This document shows positions 35,910 through 44,478 of a stretch of DNA of 64,000 nucleotides, piece after piece. The notes below the pieces were generated by a model. That model had not been told where the DNA came from. It saw only the letters and a program-made list of their open reading frames with translations, and did not search any database. The position numbers and the translations under genes are program-made. How positions within the stretch are numbered: the first letter of the stretch is position 1; each line of letters opens with the position of its first letter. Origin of the DNA: Devosia neptuniae (lineage in GTDB: Bacteria; Pseudomonadota; Alphaproteobacteria; Rhizobiales; Devosiaceae). The DNA lies in assembly GCF_025452235.1 (NCBI RefSeq), contig NZ_CP104965.1:1918501-1982500 (forward strand). Reading direction: 5' to 3'.

Positions 35910-37142
35910 CTATTGGAAGCGGGTAATGCTGAAAGGGGCGAGCGCCGGGTCGGGTGGTGCGTCGGCAATAAGGCTAGCGACCAGTCGCGCGGTGACGGCG
36001 CTCAGGGTCAAGCCCAGATGGCCATGGCCGAAGGCATAGACGATGCGGTCGTCGCCGGGATGGCGGCTGATGACGGGCAGGGAATCGGGCGTCGAGGGGC
36101 GGCGGCCCATCCATTCCTTGCCGCCCTCGGGCAAGGCGGGCACATAGCGCCGCATCTTGGTGCGCATGGCCTTGGCGCGGGCGAAATTGGGGGCGGTGTC
36201 GGGCTTGGCCAATTCCACCGCGCCGCCCACGCGCAGGCCATCGACCAGTGGCGAAGCGATAAAGCCATGATCGGCAAAACCTACCGGCATGGGCAGGTTC
36301 CAGTCCAGATCGGTGAAGGTGGTGTTATAGCCGCGCTCGTTTTCGAGCAGTACTTTGGCGCCCAGCCCGCGCACCAGATCGCGCGACCACACCCCGGCGG
36401 CGACCACCACCTTGTCGAAGGTTTTCTGGCCCGATGGTGTGGCGATGGTGATGCCGTTCTCGCCCTGTACCAGCCGTGTCACCTTGGCCGGCACGAGCTT
36501 GGCGCGGCCACTGACGAAGGCCTGATAATGGCGCAAAATGGTCAGGGGATTGGAGGCCGTCCAATAGCTGGGCTGATAGATGGCACCGGCAAAATTGCCC
36601 TCCAGTTGCGGCACCAATTGGCGCGCGCGCTCGGGGGTGATGCGTTCGAAATCATAACCGAGTGCAGCCTTGACCACGCCGGCTTCATGCAAGGCGGAGG
36701 CGACACTTTTTTCGCTGTCATGCACCGAGACATAGCCGGTCTGCCGCAAATGGCCGGTGAGACCGGCCTTGCGGCCAAGCTCTTCGTGGTCGGCCAAAGC
36801 CGTTGTCATCAGCAGCGTCAGTGCCTCGCGGGCCTTGGCGCCGCGGGCCGGGGTGGCCGAGGCGAGGAATGCGAGCAGCCATGGCAGTAGCGCGGGCACA
36901 TCGGTCCAGCGCAGGGTCAGTGGGCCCAGCGGATCGAGCAGCCAGCCGGGCACGGCCGACAGAATGCCGGGGCTGGCGATCGGCGCGATTTCGGGCAGGG
37001 CGATCAGCGAGGCATTGCCTGATGAGGTGGGCAGGCCATCGGGCTCGGGCTCGAACACCGTGACGTCATGGCCCTGATCGATCAGCCAGGTGGCAATGGC
37101 GGCGCCGATAATGCCAGCGCCGGCAATGGCAATACGGGCCAT
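35910..37142 (-). CDS. FAD-dependent D-amino acid dehydrogenase, probable D-hydroxyproline dehydrogenase
   Basis: A 410-residue DadA-like flavoprotein with an N-terminal FAD-binding motif (IAGAGIIGAAIATWLIDQGH) and a C-terminal segment FGHGHLGLTLSAVTA. It would oxidise cis-4-hydroxy-D-proline to pyrroline-4-hydroxy-2-carboxylate. It lies between the GntR gene (one-base overlap, TAATG) and the epimerase. A general D-amino acid dehydrogenase is possible; context supports the specific role. Confidence 0.83.
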   Translation of the reverse strand: MARIAIAGAGIIGAAIATWLIDQGHDVTVFEPEPDGLPTSSGNASLIALPEIAPIASPGILSAVPGWLLDPLGPLTLRWTDVPALLPWLLAFLASATPARGAKAREALTLLMTTALADHEELGRKAGLTGHLRQTGYVSVHDSEKSVASALHEAGVVKAALGYDFERITPERARQLVPQLEGNFAGAIYQPSYWTASNPLTILRHYQAFVSGRAKLVPAKVTRLVQGENGITIATPSGQKTFDKVVVAAGVWSRDLVRGLGAKVLLENERGYNTTFTDLDWNLPMPVGFADHGFIASPLVDGLRVGGAVELAKPDTAPNFARAKAMRTKMRRYVPALPEGGKEWMGRRPSTPDSLPVISRHPGDDRIVYAFGHGHLGLTLSAVTARLVASLIADAPPDPALAPFSITRFQ

Positions 37143-37882
37143 TAGCGGGCTTCCGAGAGGCTAATATGGGCGGCGGTGTCGCGGCCGATATAGCTCTGGA
37201 TCTGCCGCACGATCTGGGCGGCATGTTCGGCACCCAGCCGGTCGGCGAGGTCCGCATCGCCCGCCTCGATGGCCGCAACCATGGCGCCGTGTTCGTCGAC
37301 ATATTGGCGCGGCAGCTTGTCGTCGAAGGAGGAATAATAGAGCCGCAGGATGCGCCGGCCTTCGTCGAGCAGTCTGGCGAAGAGATTGGTGAAATAGATA
37401 TTGCCGCCGGCTTCGGCGATGGCCATGTGGAAATCGCGATTGGCCTGGATCATGCCCAGCGCATCGCGCCGCGCCACGGCCTCCGAATAGGCGCCTTCAA
37501 AGCCGCGAATGGCCAGCAGATGTTCGGGCCGGCGATGCACCGCCGCCGAGCGGGTGGTGACGCGATACATCAGCGTCAGCGCTTCGAAATAGAGCGGCAG
37601 CCGCACGAAATCGATGGTTGAGACCACCGTGTTGCGATTGGGGAGCGTGGTCACCAGCCCTTCGCCCGACAGGCGCACCAGCGCCTCGCGGATCGGGGTG
37701 CGCGACATTTCGAATTGTTCGGAGAGGCTTGATTCGTCGAGCGGGCTGCCCGGTTCGAGTTCCAGTTCGAGGATGGATTGGCGTAGCCGCTCATAGACGG
37801 TCTGGGCGCCTTGCCCGCGCACACGGCCATTGGCGGGGGCTTCGGCCGCCGGCTTGGTTTTCTGGGTCTTGGCCGTGGCCAT
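37142..37882 (-). CDS. GntR-family (FadR/FCD) regulator of the hydroxyproline genes
   Basis: A 246-residue regulator with an N-terminal winged helix (VYERLRQSILELELEPGSPL, then SEQFEMSRTPIREALVRLSG) and a C-terminal FCD domain whose NRDFHMAIAEAGG segment carries a possible metal-binding His. It is first in the operon with the dehydrogenase and epimerase. The TTGTCGACAA site 101 bases upstream matches the one before the deaminase gene, so it probably controls both transcripts and itself, as HypR does in Sinorhizobium (family knowledge). Confidence 0.85.
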   Translation of the reverse strand: MATAKTQKTKPAAEAPANGRVRGQGAQTVYERLRQSILELELEPGSPLDESSLSEQFEMSRTPIREALVRLSGEGLVTTLPNRNTVVSTIDFVRLPLYFEALTLMYRVTTRSAAVHRRPEHLLAIRGFEGAYSEAVARRDALGMIQANRDFHMAIAEAGGNIYFTNLFARLLDEGRRILRLYYSSFDDKLPRQYVDEHGAMVAAIEAGDADLADRLGAEHAAQIVRQIQSYIGRDTAAHISLSEAR

Positions 37883-37982
37883 GTTCAGTGCTGCTCCATA
37901 GGCTTGGTGCCCGATCAGGCCGATAGCTTGTCAGCCGGCCGGCCCGGTTTCAAGCGCGCTCGGAACCTACATCGTATTCAGT

Positions 37983-37992
37983 TTGTCGACAA
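37983..37992 (-). promoter_or_regulatory. GntR-type operator before the GntR/dehydrogenase/epimerase operon
   Basis: TTGTCGACAA, read on the minus strand, is followed by ACTGAATACGA. This repeats the block at 33691 with 2 mismatches in 21. It is 101 bases upstream of the GntR start, consistent with autoregulation. The conserved flank beyond the palindrome may be part of the promoter. Confidence 0.75.
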
Positions 37993-38061
37993 TATGGTCT
38001 TTGCACTGCCGGCCGGTTCGCCTTAGCTCTAGCCGCGCGAAAATGGCAAGGGTTGGCGGCG

Positions 38062-39111
38062 ATGGATGATGAACGAGCAGGCGCAAAGATCAAGCGCGCC
38101 GGCGGCAGCAAGCCTTCCGCGCGCCAGAAGGTCGGCGAGGTCACGCTGCATCAATTGCGCATCTTTTGGGCCGTGGCCCGTTCGGAAACGCTGACCAAGG
38201 CGGCCAAGCAATTGGGGCTGGCGCAGCCCTCGCTGTCCCAGCAATTGAGCAAGCTGGAGGCCAATGTCGGCACGCTGTTGTTTCATCGCCGCTCCAGTGA
38301 AATGGAACTGACCGAGGCAGGCGCTTATCTGCTGCCCAAGGCCGAGCAGGTGTTGCGCAATATGCGCGAATTGGAAGATGGGCTGGCTCAGTTCAGCGGC
38401 GGCAAGCGGCTGACGCTGCGGCTGGCGGGGATCAATTCGGTGTTGCGCGTGCTGTTGCCCGCGGCCATCGGCAGCATGCAGAGCCAATTCCCCGAGGTCG
38501 ATTTCGACATTCAGGAAAGCGCCCCCGCCGATATTCTGGAACTGCTCTATGGGCGGCGGGTCAATATCGGTCTGCTCGCGGCCAATTCGGTGGCGCAGGC
38601 TGGCGTCGGTTTCGTGCAAATCCCGCTGATCGAAGACCCCTATGTGCTGGTCGTGCCCGAGGCGCTGACGCTCGATGGCATCGCCGACCCGCAGGGTGAA
38701 TTGCCGGCGGAGCAATTGGGCCTGCTCAACCAAGCCATCCAGTTCACCTTTGGCAGCCAGCAGGCCAATCGGGTGGCCGATTGGTATGATCGGCTGCTGC
38801 CGCAGCATCGTGTCGTCGCGCAATGCCGCAGTTTTGAGACGGCCATTGGCCTGGTGCGGGCTGGGTCCGGGGTGTGCCTCGCGCCCGCGCTCGCCACCAT
38901 TGCGGGCAATGGTCCGGCGGGCGGGGTAAAGCTCTATCGCGTCAAGGCGCCGCCGCGCCGCATCGTGGCTTTGGTGCCCTCGCAATATCGCCGCGCCGAG
39001 CCTTATGCGAGCCTGCTCGAGCTGTTGCAGCAGACGTCGGCTGCTTATGTCCTGCCGGGCATCTTGCCGACGCCGCCATTTCTGGCGGTGGACACGGAAG
39101 ACGATTTCTAG
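38062..39111 (+). CDS. LysR-family transcriptional regulator upstream of pqqABCDE
   Basis: A 349-residue LysR regulator. The HTH is VTLHQLRIFWAVARSETLTK, then AAKQLGLAQPSLSQQLSKLE (about residues 28-67), followed by a substrate-binding domain. A 25-residue basic leader before the HTH is longer than usual. I start at the ATG giving MDDERAG; a TTG 9 bases earlier is an alternative. It reads toward pqqA, 113 bases away, with an LTTR-shaped site between, so it is the obvious candidate regulator of PQQ synthesis (inference). The effector is unknown. Confidence 0.82.
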   Translation: MDDERAGAKIKRAGGSKPSARQKVGEVTLHQLRIFWAVARSETLTKAAKQLGLAQPSLSQQLSKLEANVGTLLFHRRSSEMELTEAGAYLLPKAEQVLRNMRELEDGLAQFSGGKRLTLRLAGINSVLRVLLPAAIGSMQSQFPEVDFDIQESAPADILELLYGRRVNIGLLAANSVAQAGVGFVQIPLIEDPYVLVVPEALTLDGIADPQGELPAEQLGLLNQAIQFTFGSQQANRVADWYDRLLPQHRVVAQCRSFETAIGLVRAGSGVCLAPALATIAGNGPAGGVKLYRVKAPPRRIVALVPSQYRRAEPYASLLELLQQTSAAYVLPGILPTPPFLAVDTEDDF

Positions 39112-39125
39112 GCGCTACCAGCACT

Positions 39126-39140
39126 ATAGGCAAAAGCTAT
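39126..39140. promoter_or_regulatory. LTTR-type site upstream of pqqA
   Basis: ATAG-N7-CTAT contains the T-N11-A core of LysR-type binding sites. A further ATAG half-site follows at 39148-39151. It lies 85 bases upstream of pqqA, directly after the LysR gene, in the right place for activation of pqqA. Confidence 0.5.
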
Positions 39141-39224
39141 CGCGGCCATAGAGTGCGCCCGAGCCGCTCAGCCGTCACCCTCACCGCCAGCGGCAATCCC
39201 GCCGCCTTCGTGAGGAGACCTGAA

Positions 39225-39305
39225 ATGGCCTGGAAGAAACCAACCATCGTTGAAGTTCCCGTCAGCATGGAAATCAACATGTACGCTTGCGCCACGCGCA
39301 AGTAG
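39225..39305 (+). CDS. pqqA: PQQ precursor peptide PqqA
   Basis: A 26-residue peptide, MAWKKPTIVEVPVSMEINMY followed by ACATRK. The crosslinked Glu-x3-Tyr pair needed to build PQQ is present as Glu16 and Tyr20 (MEINMY). The AWKKPxIxEVxxxMEIN pattern matches PqqA peptides. It has a good ribosome site (GAGGAGACCTGAA) and sits 25 bases before pqqB. A short length of 23-30 residues is usual. Confidence 0.95.
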   Translation: MAWKKPTIVEVPVSMEINMYACATRK

Positions 39306-39330
39306 GGACCGGCCTGCCGCGGACGCCGAC

Positions 39331-40224
39331 ATGATCAAAATAGTCATTCTGGGCTCCGCGGCAGGCGGGGGCCTGCCGCAATGGAATTGCGGATGCGACA
39401 ATTGCCTTACAGCACGACGCGAGCCGGGCTTGCGCGCGAGCCAGGCTTCCATCGCCATAAGCGGGAATGGCGAGCATTGGTTTTTGATCAATGCGTCGCC
39501 CGATCTGCGCCAGCAAATCATCGATACGCCGATGCTGCATCCGCGTGCCCTCAGGCACAGTCCGATTGCCGCGGTTATCCTGACCAATGGCGAGGTCGAT
39601 GCTGTTACGGGCCTGTTGTCGCTGCGCGAGGGCTCGCCCTTTACACTTTACGCGCATCAGCGCGTGCAGGAGATTTTGCGGGCCAACAGCATTTTCAATG
39701 CGCTCAACACGGAGAAGGTGACGCGCATTGCCATCGAAACCGGCGTGGCGTTCGAGCCCACGCTGCCTGATGGCTCGGGCTCGGGGTTGCTGATTGAGCC
39801 CTTCATCGCGCCGGGCAAAACCGCGCTTTATCTCGAAGGCGTTGCCGAAAATGACGAAGGTGACACGCTGGGCCTGCGCATCACGCGCAATGGCAAGGTA
39901 CTGGTCTTCCTCGCCGCTTGTGCTGCTGTCACGCCCGAAGTGGCCGAAAAGCTGGCTGGGGCGGATCTGGTGTTCTTCGACGGCACGCTATGGCGCGACG
40001 ATGAGTTGATCGCCTTGGGCCTCGGGCAAAAAACCGGGCAGCGCATGGGCCATATTGCCATGGATGTGGCTATGCCAGCGCTCGCTGATCTGGGGATCGG
40101 TCGCAAGGTCTTCCTGCATATCAACAATTCGAACCCGGCCTGGCGGCGCGATGCGCCCGAGCGGCTGCAAGCAGAACAAGCAGGATGGATCATTCCTGCC
40201 GATGGGATGGAGATGACGCTTTGA
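39331..40224 (+). CDS. pqqB: PQQ biosynthesis protein PqqB
   Basis: A 297-residue metallo-beta-lactamase-fold protein starting MIKIVILGSAAGGGLPQWNC, with the paired cysteines NCGCDNC typical of PqqB. It is proposed to hydroxylate the tyrosine-derived part of the diamino-acid intermediate. The start is the ATG shortly after pqqA; the open frame extending back over pqqA is ignored. It ends at the pqqC start region. Confidence 0.94.
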   Translation: MIKIVILGSAAGGGLPQWNCGCDNCLTARREPGLRASQASIAISGNGEHWFLINASPDLRQQIIDTPMLHPRALRHSPIAAVILTNGEVDAVTGLLSLREGSPFTLYAHQRVQEILRANSIFNALNTEKVTRIAIETGVAFEPTLPDGSGSGLLIEPFIAPGKTALYLEGVAENDEGDTLGLRITRNGKVLVFLAACAAVTPEVAEKLAGADLVFFDGTLWRDDELIALGLGQKTGQRMGHIAMDVAMPALADLGIGRKVFLHINNSNPAWRRDAPERLQAEQAGWIIPADGMEMTL

Positions 40225-40229
40225 CAGCA

Positions 40230-40985
40230 ATGACAGCTTTTTCGGTCGCGTCCGATGCGGTGCTCGATAGTGCGGACGATCTGGAAGCGCAGCTGCGCGC
40301 CATTGGCGCGACCCGCTACCACAATCTGCACCCCTTCCATCACCTGCTGCATGGCGGCAAGCTCAACAAGGGCCAGGTGCAGGCCTGGGCGCTCAATCGC
40401 TATTATTATCAAAGCTCGATCCCGCTGAAAGACGCCGTCGTCATCTCGCGCTTCCGCGACCGCGCGACCCGTATCGAGTGGCGCCACCGCATCGAGGATC
40501 ATGATGGCGATGTGGGGAGCGAAGGCGGTATCGAGCGCTGGCTGCAACTGACCTCGGGCCTGGGGCTCGACAATGACTATGTCGAATCTGCCGAGGGCAT
40601 TCTGCCGGCCACGCGCTTTGCGGTGGATGCCTATATCCACTTCGTCAGGGACCGTAGTCCGCTCGAAGCCATCGCCTCGTCCCTCACCGAACTCTTCGCG
40701 CCCAATCTGCATGAAGAGCGGATTTCGGGCATGCTGGAGCATTACGACTTCATCAATCCGGGCGTCATGACCTATTTCAAGCGGCGGCTGGAACAGGCGC
40801 CGCGCGACGCCAATTTCGCGCTCGATTACGTCAAGGCCAATGCCAAGACCCCCGCCGAGCGGCAGGCGGTGTGCAATGCGCTGATCTTCAAGACTAATGT
40901 GCTCTGGGTGCAGCTCGACGCGCTTTATCACGCCTATGTCGAGGGGCATGTGCCGCCCGGCGCTTTCGTGCCGGCTCAATCATGA
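40230..40985 (+). CDS. pqqC: Pyrroloquinoline-quinone synthase PqqC
   Basis: A 251-residue all-helical oxidase that performs the last ring closure and oxidation to PQQ. Conserved segments are RYHNLHPFHHLLHGGKL (about residues 30-46) and ALNRYYYQSSIPLKDAV (about 54-70), with a clustered His/Tyr active site. I use ATG 40230; a TTG at 40221 overlapping the pqqB stop is possible. Its stop overlaps pqqD by 4 bases. Confidence 0.94.
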   Translation: MTAFSVASDAVLDSADDLEAQLRAIGATRYHNLHPFHHLLHGGKLNKGQVQAWALNRYYYQSSIPLKDAVVISRFRDRATRIEWRHRIEDHDGDVGSEGGIERWLQLTSGLGLDNDYVESAEGILPATRFAVDAYIHFVRDRSPLEAIASSLTELFAPNLHEERISGMLEHYDFINPGVMTYFKRRLEQAPRDANFALDYVKANAKTPAERQAVCNALIFKTNVLWVQLDALYHAYVEGHVPPGAFVPAQS

Positions 40986-41305
40986 GTGATTATATCGCCC
41001 CGGCCACCCGCCGCCGCATGAGCGTCAGCGAAGCCAGCGTGCCCACCCTGGCGCGCGGCACCAAATTGCGGCTCGATGAAACCCGTCAACGCTGGGTGCT
41101 GCTGGTGCCTGAGCGGGTGATGGCGCCCGACGAGATTGCCGTCGAAGTGCTCAAGCTCTGCGACGGGCAGCGCAGCGTCGCTGACATTGCCGACCATCTG
41201 GCTGATATCTACACTGCCCCGCGCGAGGAAATTGCCGGCGACATTATCGCCATGCTGCAGGACCTGGCGGATTCGGGCTTTCTGGTCGAGGCGGCAAAGC
41301 CATGA
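40982..41305 (+). CDS. pqqD: PqqA-binding chaperone PqqD
   Basis: A 107-residue RiPP-recognition-element protein that holds PqqA for PqqE. The conserved core is GTKLRLDETRQRWVLLVPE, followed by VLKLCDGQRSVADIADHL (about residues 57-74). Both ends overlap neighbours by 4 bases (ATGA), so pqqC, pqqD and pqqE are translationally coupled. Confidence 0.93.
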   Translation: MSDYIAPATRRRMSVSEASVPTLARGTKLRLDETRQRWVLLVPERVMAPDEIAVEVLKLCDGQRSVADIADHLADIYTAPREEIAGDIIAMLQDLADSGFLVEAAKP

Positions 41306-42477
41306 GCCCGACACTGAGCGATGCCAATGATGGCCTTGCCATTCTGGAAGGCCAGTCCGTCGCGCAGGCCTATGGCATTCCGCTGGCGGTGCTGCTGGAA
41401 ATGACCCATCGCTGCCCGCTGCAATGCGGCTATTGCTCCAACCCCGTGGAGATGGAGCGGGCGGGCAATGAGCTAACCACCGATGAGTGGAAAAAAGTGC
41501 TGACCGAACTGGCCGAAATCGGCGTGTTGCAGGTGCATTTTTCCGGCGGCGAACCCAGCGTGCGCAAGGATTTGGTGGAGCTGGTGCGCCATGCCAATGA
41601 TCTGGGCCTCTATACCAATCTGATCACCTCGGCGGTGCTGATCACCAAGGAGCGCCTCACCGAAATTGCCGATGCGGGGCTGGCGCATATCCAGATCAGC
41701 TTTCAAGCCAATGATCCGGCGCTGGCCAATCGCATTGGCGGCTTCAAGAATGGCCATGCCAAAAAGCTCGACGTGGCGCAATGGTCGCGCGAACTGGGCC
41801 TGCCGCTCACCGTCAATGCGGTGATGCATCGGCAGAACCTGCATGAGCTGCGCGACATGATTGCGCTGGCGGTGCAACTCGATGCCGACCGCATCGAGGT
41901 GGCCAATGTGCAATATTATGGCTGGGCGCTGAAGAACCGCGCTGCTTTGATGCCCACGATCGAGCAGATCGACGAGGCGACAGCCATTGTCGAGGAAGAA
42001 CGCGTGCGGCTGCGCGGTATTCTCGACATCGATTTCGTGGTGCCCGACTATTATGCCCTGCGCCCCAAGAAGTGCATGGGTGGCTGGGGGCGGCAGTTTT
42101 TCAACATCACGCCCTCGGGCAAAATCCTGCCGTGCCACGCCGCCGAGACCATTACCGAACTCGAATTTGAATCGGTGCGCTCCAACCACTCCATTGCCTG
42201 GATCTGGCAGAACTCGGATGCCTTCAATCGCTATCGCGGCACCGGCTGGATGCCCGAGCCGTGTCAGAGCTGCGCCTTCAAGGAGATCGATTATGGCGGC
42301 TGCCGCTGCCAGGCATTCGCCTTGACCGGCAGCGCCGGCAATACCGATCCGGCCTGCCATCTCTCGCCCTTGCATGAGAGCATTTTCAAGACGGCCGAGC
42401 AGGAATCCAGCGAGGGCGGCGACCGCTTCATCTATCGCAATTTTTCCGGTGGCACGCTGGAGCCGGAGCTGCCATGA
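41302..42477 (+). CDS. pqqE: PqqA peptide cyclase PqqE (radical SAM)
   Basis: A 391-residue radical SAM enzyme that crosslinks Glu and Tyr of PqqA. The radical SAM cluster motif is CPLQCGYC (about residues 34-41). The C-terminal SPASM region has further cysteines (CHAAETI, CQSCAFKEIDYGGCRCQAF) for auxiliary iron-sulphur clusters. Its stop overlaps the following hydrolase gene by 4 bases. Confidence 0.95.
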   Translation: MSPTLSDANDGLAILEGQSVAQAYGIPLAVLLEMTHRCPLQCGYCSNPVEMERAGNELTTDEWKKVLTELAEIGVLQVHFSGGEPSVRKDLVELVRHANDLGLYTNLITSAVLITKERLTEIADAGLAHIQISFQANDPALANRIGGFKNGHAKKLDVAQWSRELGLPLTVNAVMHRQNLHELRDMIALAVQLDADRIEVANVQYYGWALKNRAALMPTIEQIDEATAIVEEERVRLRGILDIDFVVPDYYALRPKKCMGGWGRQFFNITPSGKILPCHAAETITELEFESVRSNHSIAWIWQNSDAFNRYRGTGWMPEPCQSCAFKEIDYGGCRCQAFALTGSAGNTDPACHLSPLHESIFKTAEQESSEGGDRFIYRNFSGGTLEPELP

Positions 42478-43445
42478 CGCCACCCGACGGCGGGGGTGAT
42501 CCCTTCGCGCCGCTCACCAGCCAGATGCTCGATGTTGGCGACGGGCATAGCCTTTATGTCGAGACGGTGGGCCGGGCCGATGGCATTCCCGCCGTCTATC
42601 TGCATGGCGGGCCGGGCAGCGGTTGCCAGCCTTCGCACCGGCGGCTGTTCGATCCCAGCCGGTTTCGCGCGGTGCTGTTCGACCAGCGCGGGGCGGGGCG
42701 CAGCCAGCCGGCGCATTCGCGGGAGCACAACACCATTCAGCATCTGATCGCCGATATGGAGCTTGTGCGGACTGCGCTGGGGATCGAGCGCTGGCTGGTC
42801 GTAGGCGGCAGCTGGGGCGCAACGCTGGGCCTCGCCTATGCGCAAGCCCATCCCGAGCGCGTCAGCGGCATCGTGCTGCGCGCGACGTTTCTGGGAACGC
42901 GGGCCGAGCTGGATTGGGCGTTTGGCACGGGGCTCCGAACGTTCCATCCGGGGCTTTACGAGGACTTCCTCAGCGTCCTTACGCCCGACGAGCGCGGCAC
43001 TCCGCTGGACGCCTATTTTCGTCGCATCCTTGATCCCGATCCGGCAATCCACGGCCCCGCCGCTCGCGCCTGGCATGATACTGAACGAGTGCTCTCCGAG
43101 GCTCGACCGGGTACGAGGCGGCTTGATCTGGATGATGTCCAAAACGGCAGCCGGTTGCCGTCGACTGCATTTATGGAAGCCCATTATTTTGCGCAGGGAT
43201 CGTTCCTGGCGCCCGGCCAATTGCTGGCTGGGGCAGGGCGGCTCAAGCCTATCCCGGGGGTGATCGTGCAGGGGCAGTTTGACCTGCTCTGTCCGCCCGC
43301 GATGTCGTATGCACTGGCAAAGGCATGGGGGAATGCGGAGATTGTGCTGGTGGAAGGGGCAGGGCACGCCATGTCGGAGCCGGGGGTGAGTGAGGCCGTG
43401 GTGGCGGGGATCGATGCTCTAGCGATCAATCACCCGCGCCAATAG
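42474..43445 (+). CDS. Alpha/beta hydrolase, proline iminopeptidase-like, coupled to pqqE
   Basis: A 323-residue hydrolase of the proline iminopeptidase (S33) family: oxyanion loop HGGPGSG (about residues 42-48), nucleophile elbow GGSWGATLGL (Ser about 108), late His in EGAGHAMSEPG (about 301). There is no signal peptide. It is joined to pqqE by an ATGA overlap, and no M16-type pqqF protease is in the window, so it could trim the crosslinked PqqA peptide (inference). It overlaps the convergent M19 dipeptidase by 27 bases. Confidence 0.82.
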   Translation: MTPPDGGGDPFAPLTSQMLDVGDGHSLYVETVGRADGIPAVYLHGGPGSGCQPSHRRLFDPSRFRAVLFDQRGAGRSQPAHSREHNTIQHLIADMELVRTALGIERWLVVGGSWGATLGLAYAQAHPERVSGIVLRATFLGTRAELDWAFGTGLRTFHPGLYEDFLSVLTPDERGTPLDAYFRRILDPDPAIHGPAARAWHDTERVLSEARPGTRRLDLDDVQNGSRLPSTAFMEAHYFAQGSFLAPGQLLAGAGRLKPIPGVIVQGQFDLLCPPAMSYALAKAWGNAEIVLVEGAGHAMSEPGVSEAVVAGIDALAINHPRQ

Positions 43446-44468
43446 GTCCAGCCAATTCCCATGCGCCAGCCGCTGCACCAGCGCATCATTATACCCGTGC
43501 TGTTGCAGGGCCTCGATCAACACCGGCAGCCCAGCCGACGAGCCAATCGCCGCCGGCAGCATGGCCCCGTCGAAGTCCGAGCCCAGGCCCACGCGCGTCT
43601 CGCCAACTGCCTCGATCATTGCATCGAGATGCCGCAGCATGACGTCTAGTCCGGTATCCGGTCGCCACGCGCCGTCAGGCCGCAGGAAGCCGGTGGCGAA
43701 GTTGAGCCCCACCATGCCGTTGCTGTCGCGGATCGCCTTGAGCTGGTCGGCGGTGAGATTGCGCGGATTGGCGCAAATGGCATGAACATTGGAATGGGTG
43801 GCGACCAGCGGTGCGCTGGACAGCTCAGCCACGTCCCAAAAGCCCTTTTCGGTGATGTGGGATAGGTCGATCAATACGCCAAGCCGGTTGCAGGCGGCGA
43901 CGAGGCGCTTGCCGGCTTCGGTCAGGCCCGGGCCGGTATCGGGCGAGCCGGGGAAATTGAACGGCACGCCATGCCCAAAAATATTGTCCCGGCTCCAGAC
44001 CGGGCCGAGCGAGCGCAGGCCGGCGGCATAGAGCACATCGAGAAATTGCAGATCGGCATCGATCGCCTCGACGCCCTCGATATGCAGCACGGCGGCGATT
44101 TTGCCCCGCGCCATGGCCGCCTTGATCTCAGTCGTGTTGCGGCAGACGGCGAGGGCGCCAGCGGCTTCCAACCGATAGAGCAGGCTGACCTGTTGGATCG
44201 CCATGGCCTGAGCGGGAACGAGGTCCAGCGGCAGCGGCGCCATATCGAAGGCCATGCCTGGGGGTAGCGCGCCATCGGGCTTTTTGGGCGAGGGACAGAA
44301 CACGGCGAATATGCCCCCGGCAAAGCCGCCGGTCTTGGCCTTGATCAGGTCGATATGGCTGGGGAAGGAGCCGGTGAGGAAGGCTTGCACCGGATCGGCG
44401 ACGTCGGACGTCGCCAGATGGCCCAGAATGTCGTTATGGCCATCAAAGACCGGAATAGGCTCGCTCAT
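43419..44468 (-). CDS. Membrane-type dipeptidase (peptidase family M19)
   Basis: A 349-residue zinc dipeptidase. Metal-site motifs: FDGHNDI (about residues 8-14), THSNVHAI (about 224-231) and GLGSDFDGAMLP (about 295-306). It cleaves dipeptides, including those with a D-residue at the C-side in known members. No signal peptide is visible, unlike mammalian renal dipeptidase. It follows the sigma-54 activator by 10 bases on the same strand and converges on the pqq hydrolase with a 27-base coding overlap. Confidence 0.87.
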   Translation of the reverse strand: MSEPIPVFDGHNDILGHLATSDVADPVQAFLTGSFPSHIDLIKAKTGGFAGGIFAVFCPSPKKPDGALPPGMAFDMAPLPLDLVPAQAMAIQQVSLLYRLEAAGALAVCRNTTEIKAAMARGKIAAVLHIEGVEAIDADLQFLDVLYAAGLRSLGPVWSRDNIFGHGVPFNFPGSPDTGPGLTEAGKRLVAACNRLGVLIDLSHITEKGFWDVAELSSAPLVATHSNVHAICANPRNLTADQLKAIRDSNGMVGLNFATGFLRPDGAWRPDTGLDVMLRHLDAMIEAVGETRVGLGSDFDGAMLPAAIGSSAGLPVLIEALQQHGYNDALVQRLAHGNWLDLLARVIDR

Positions 44469-44478
44469 TACCCTGCCG

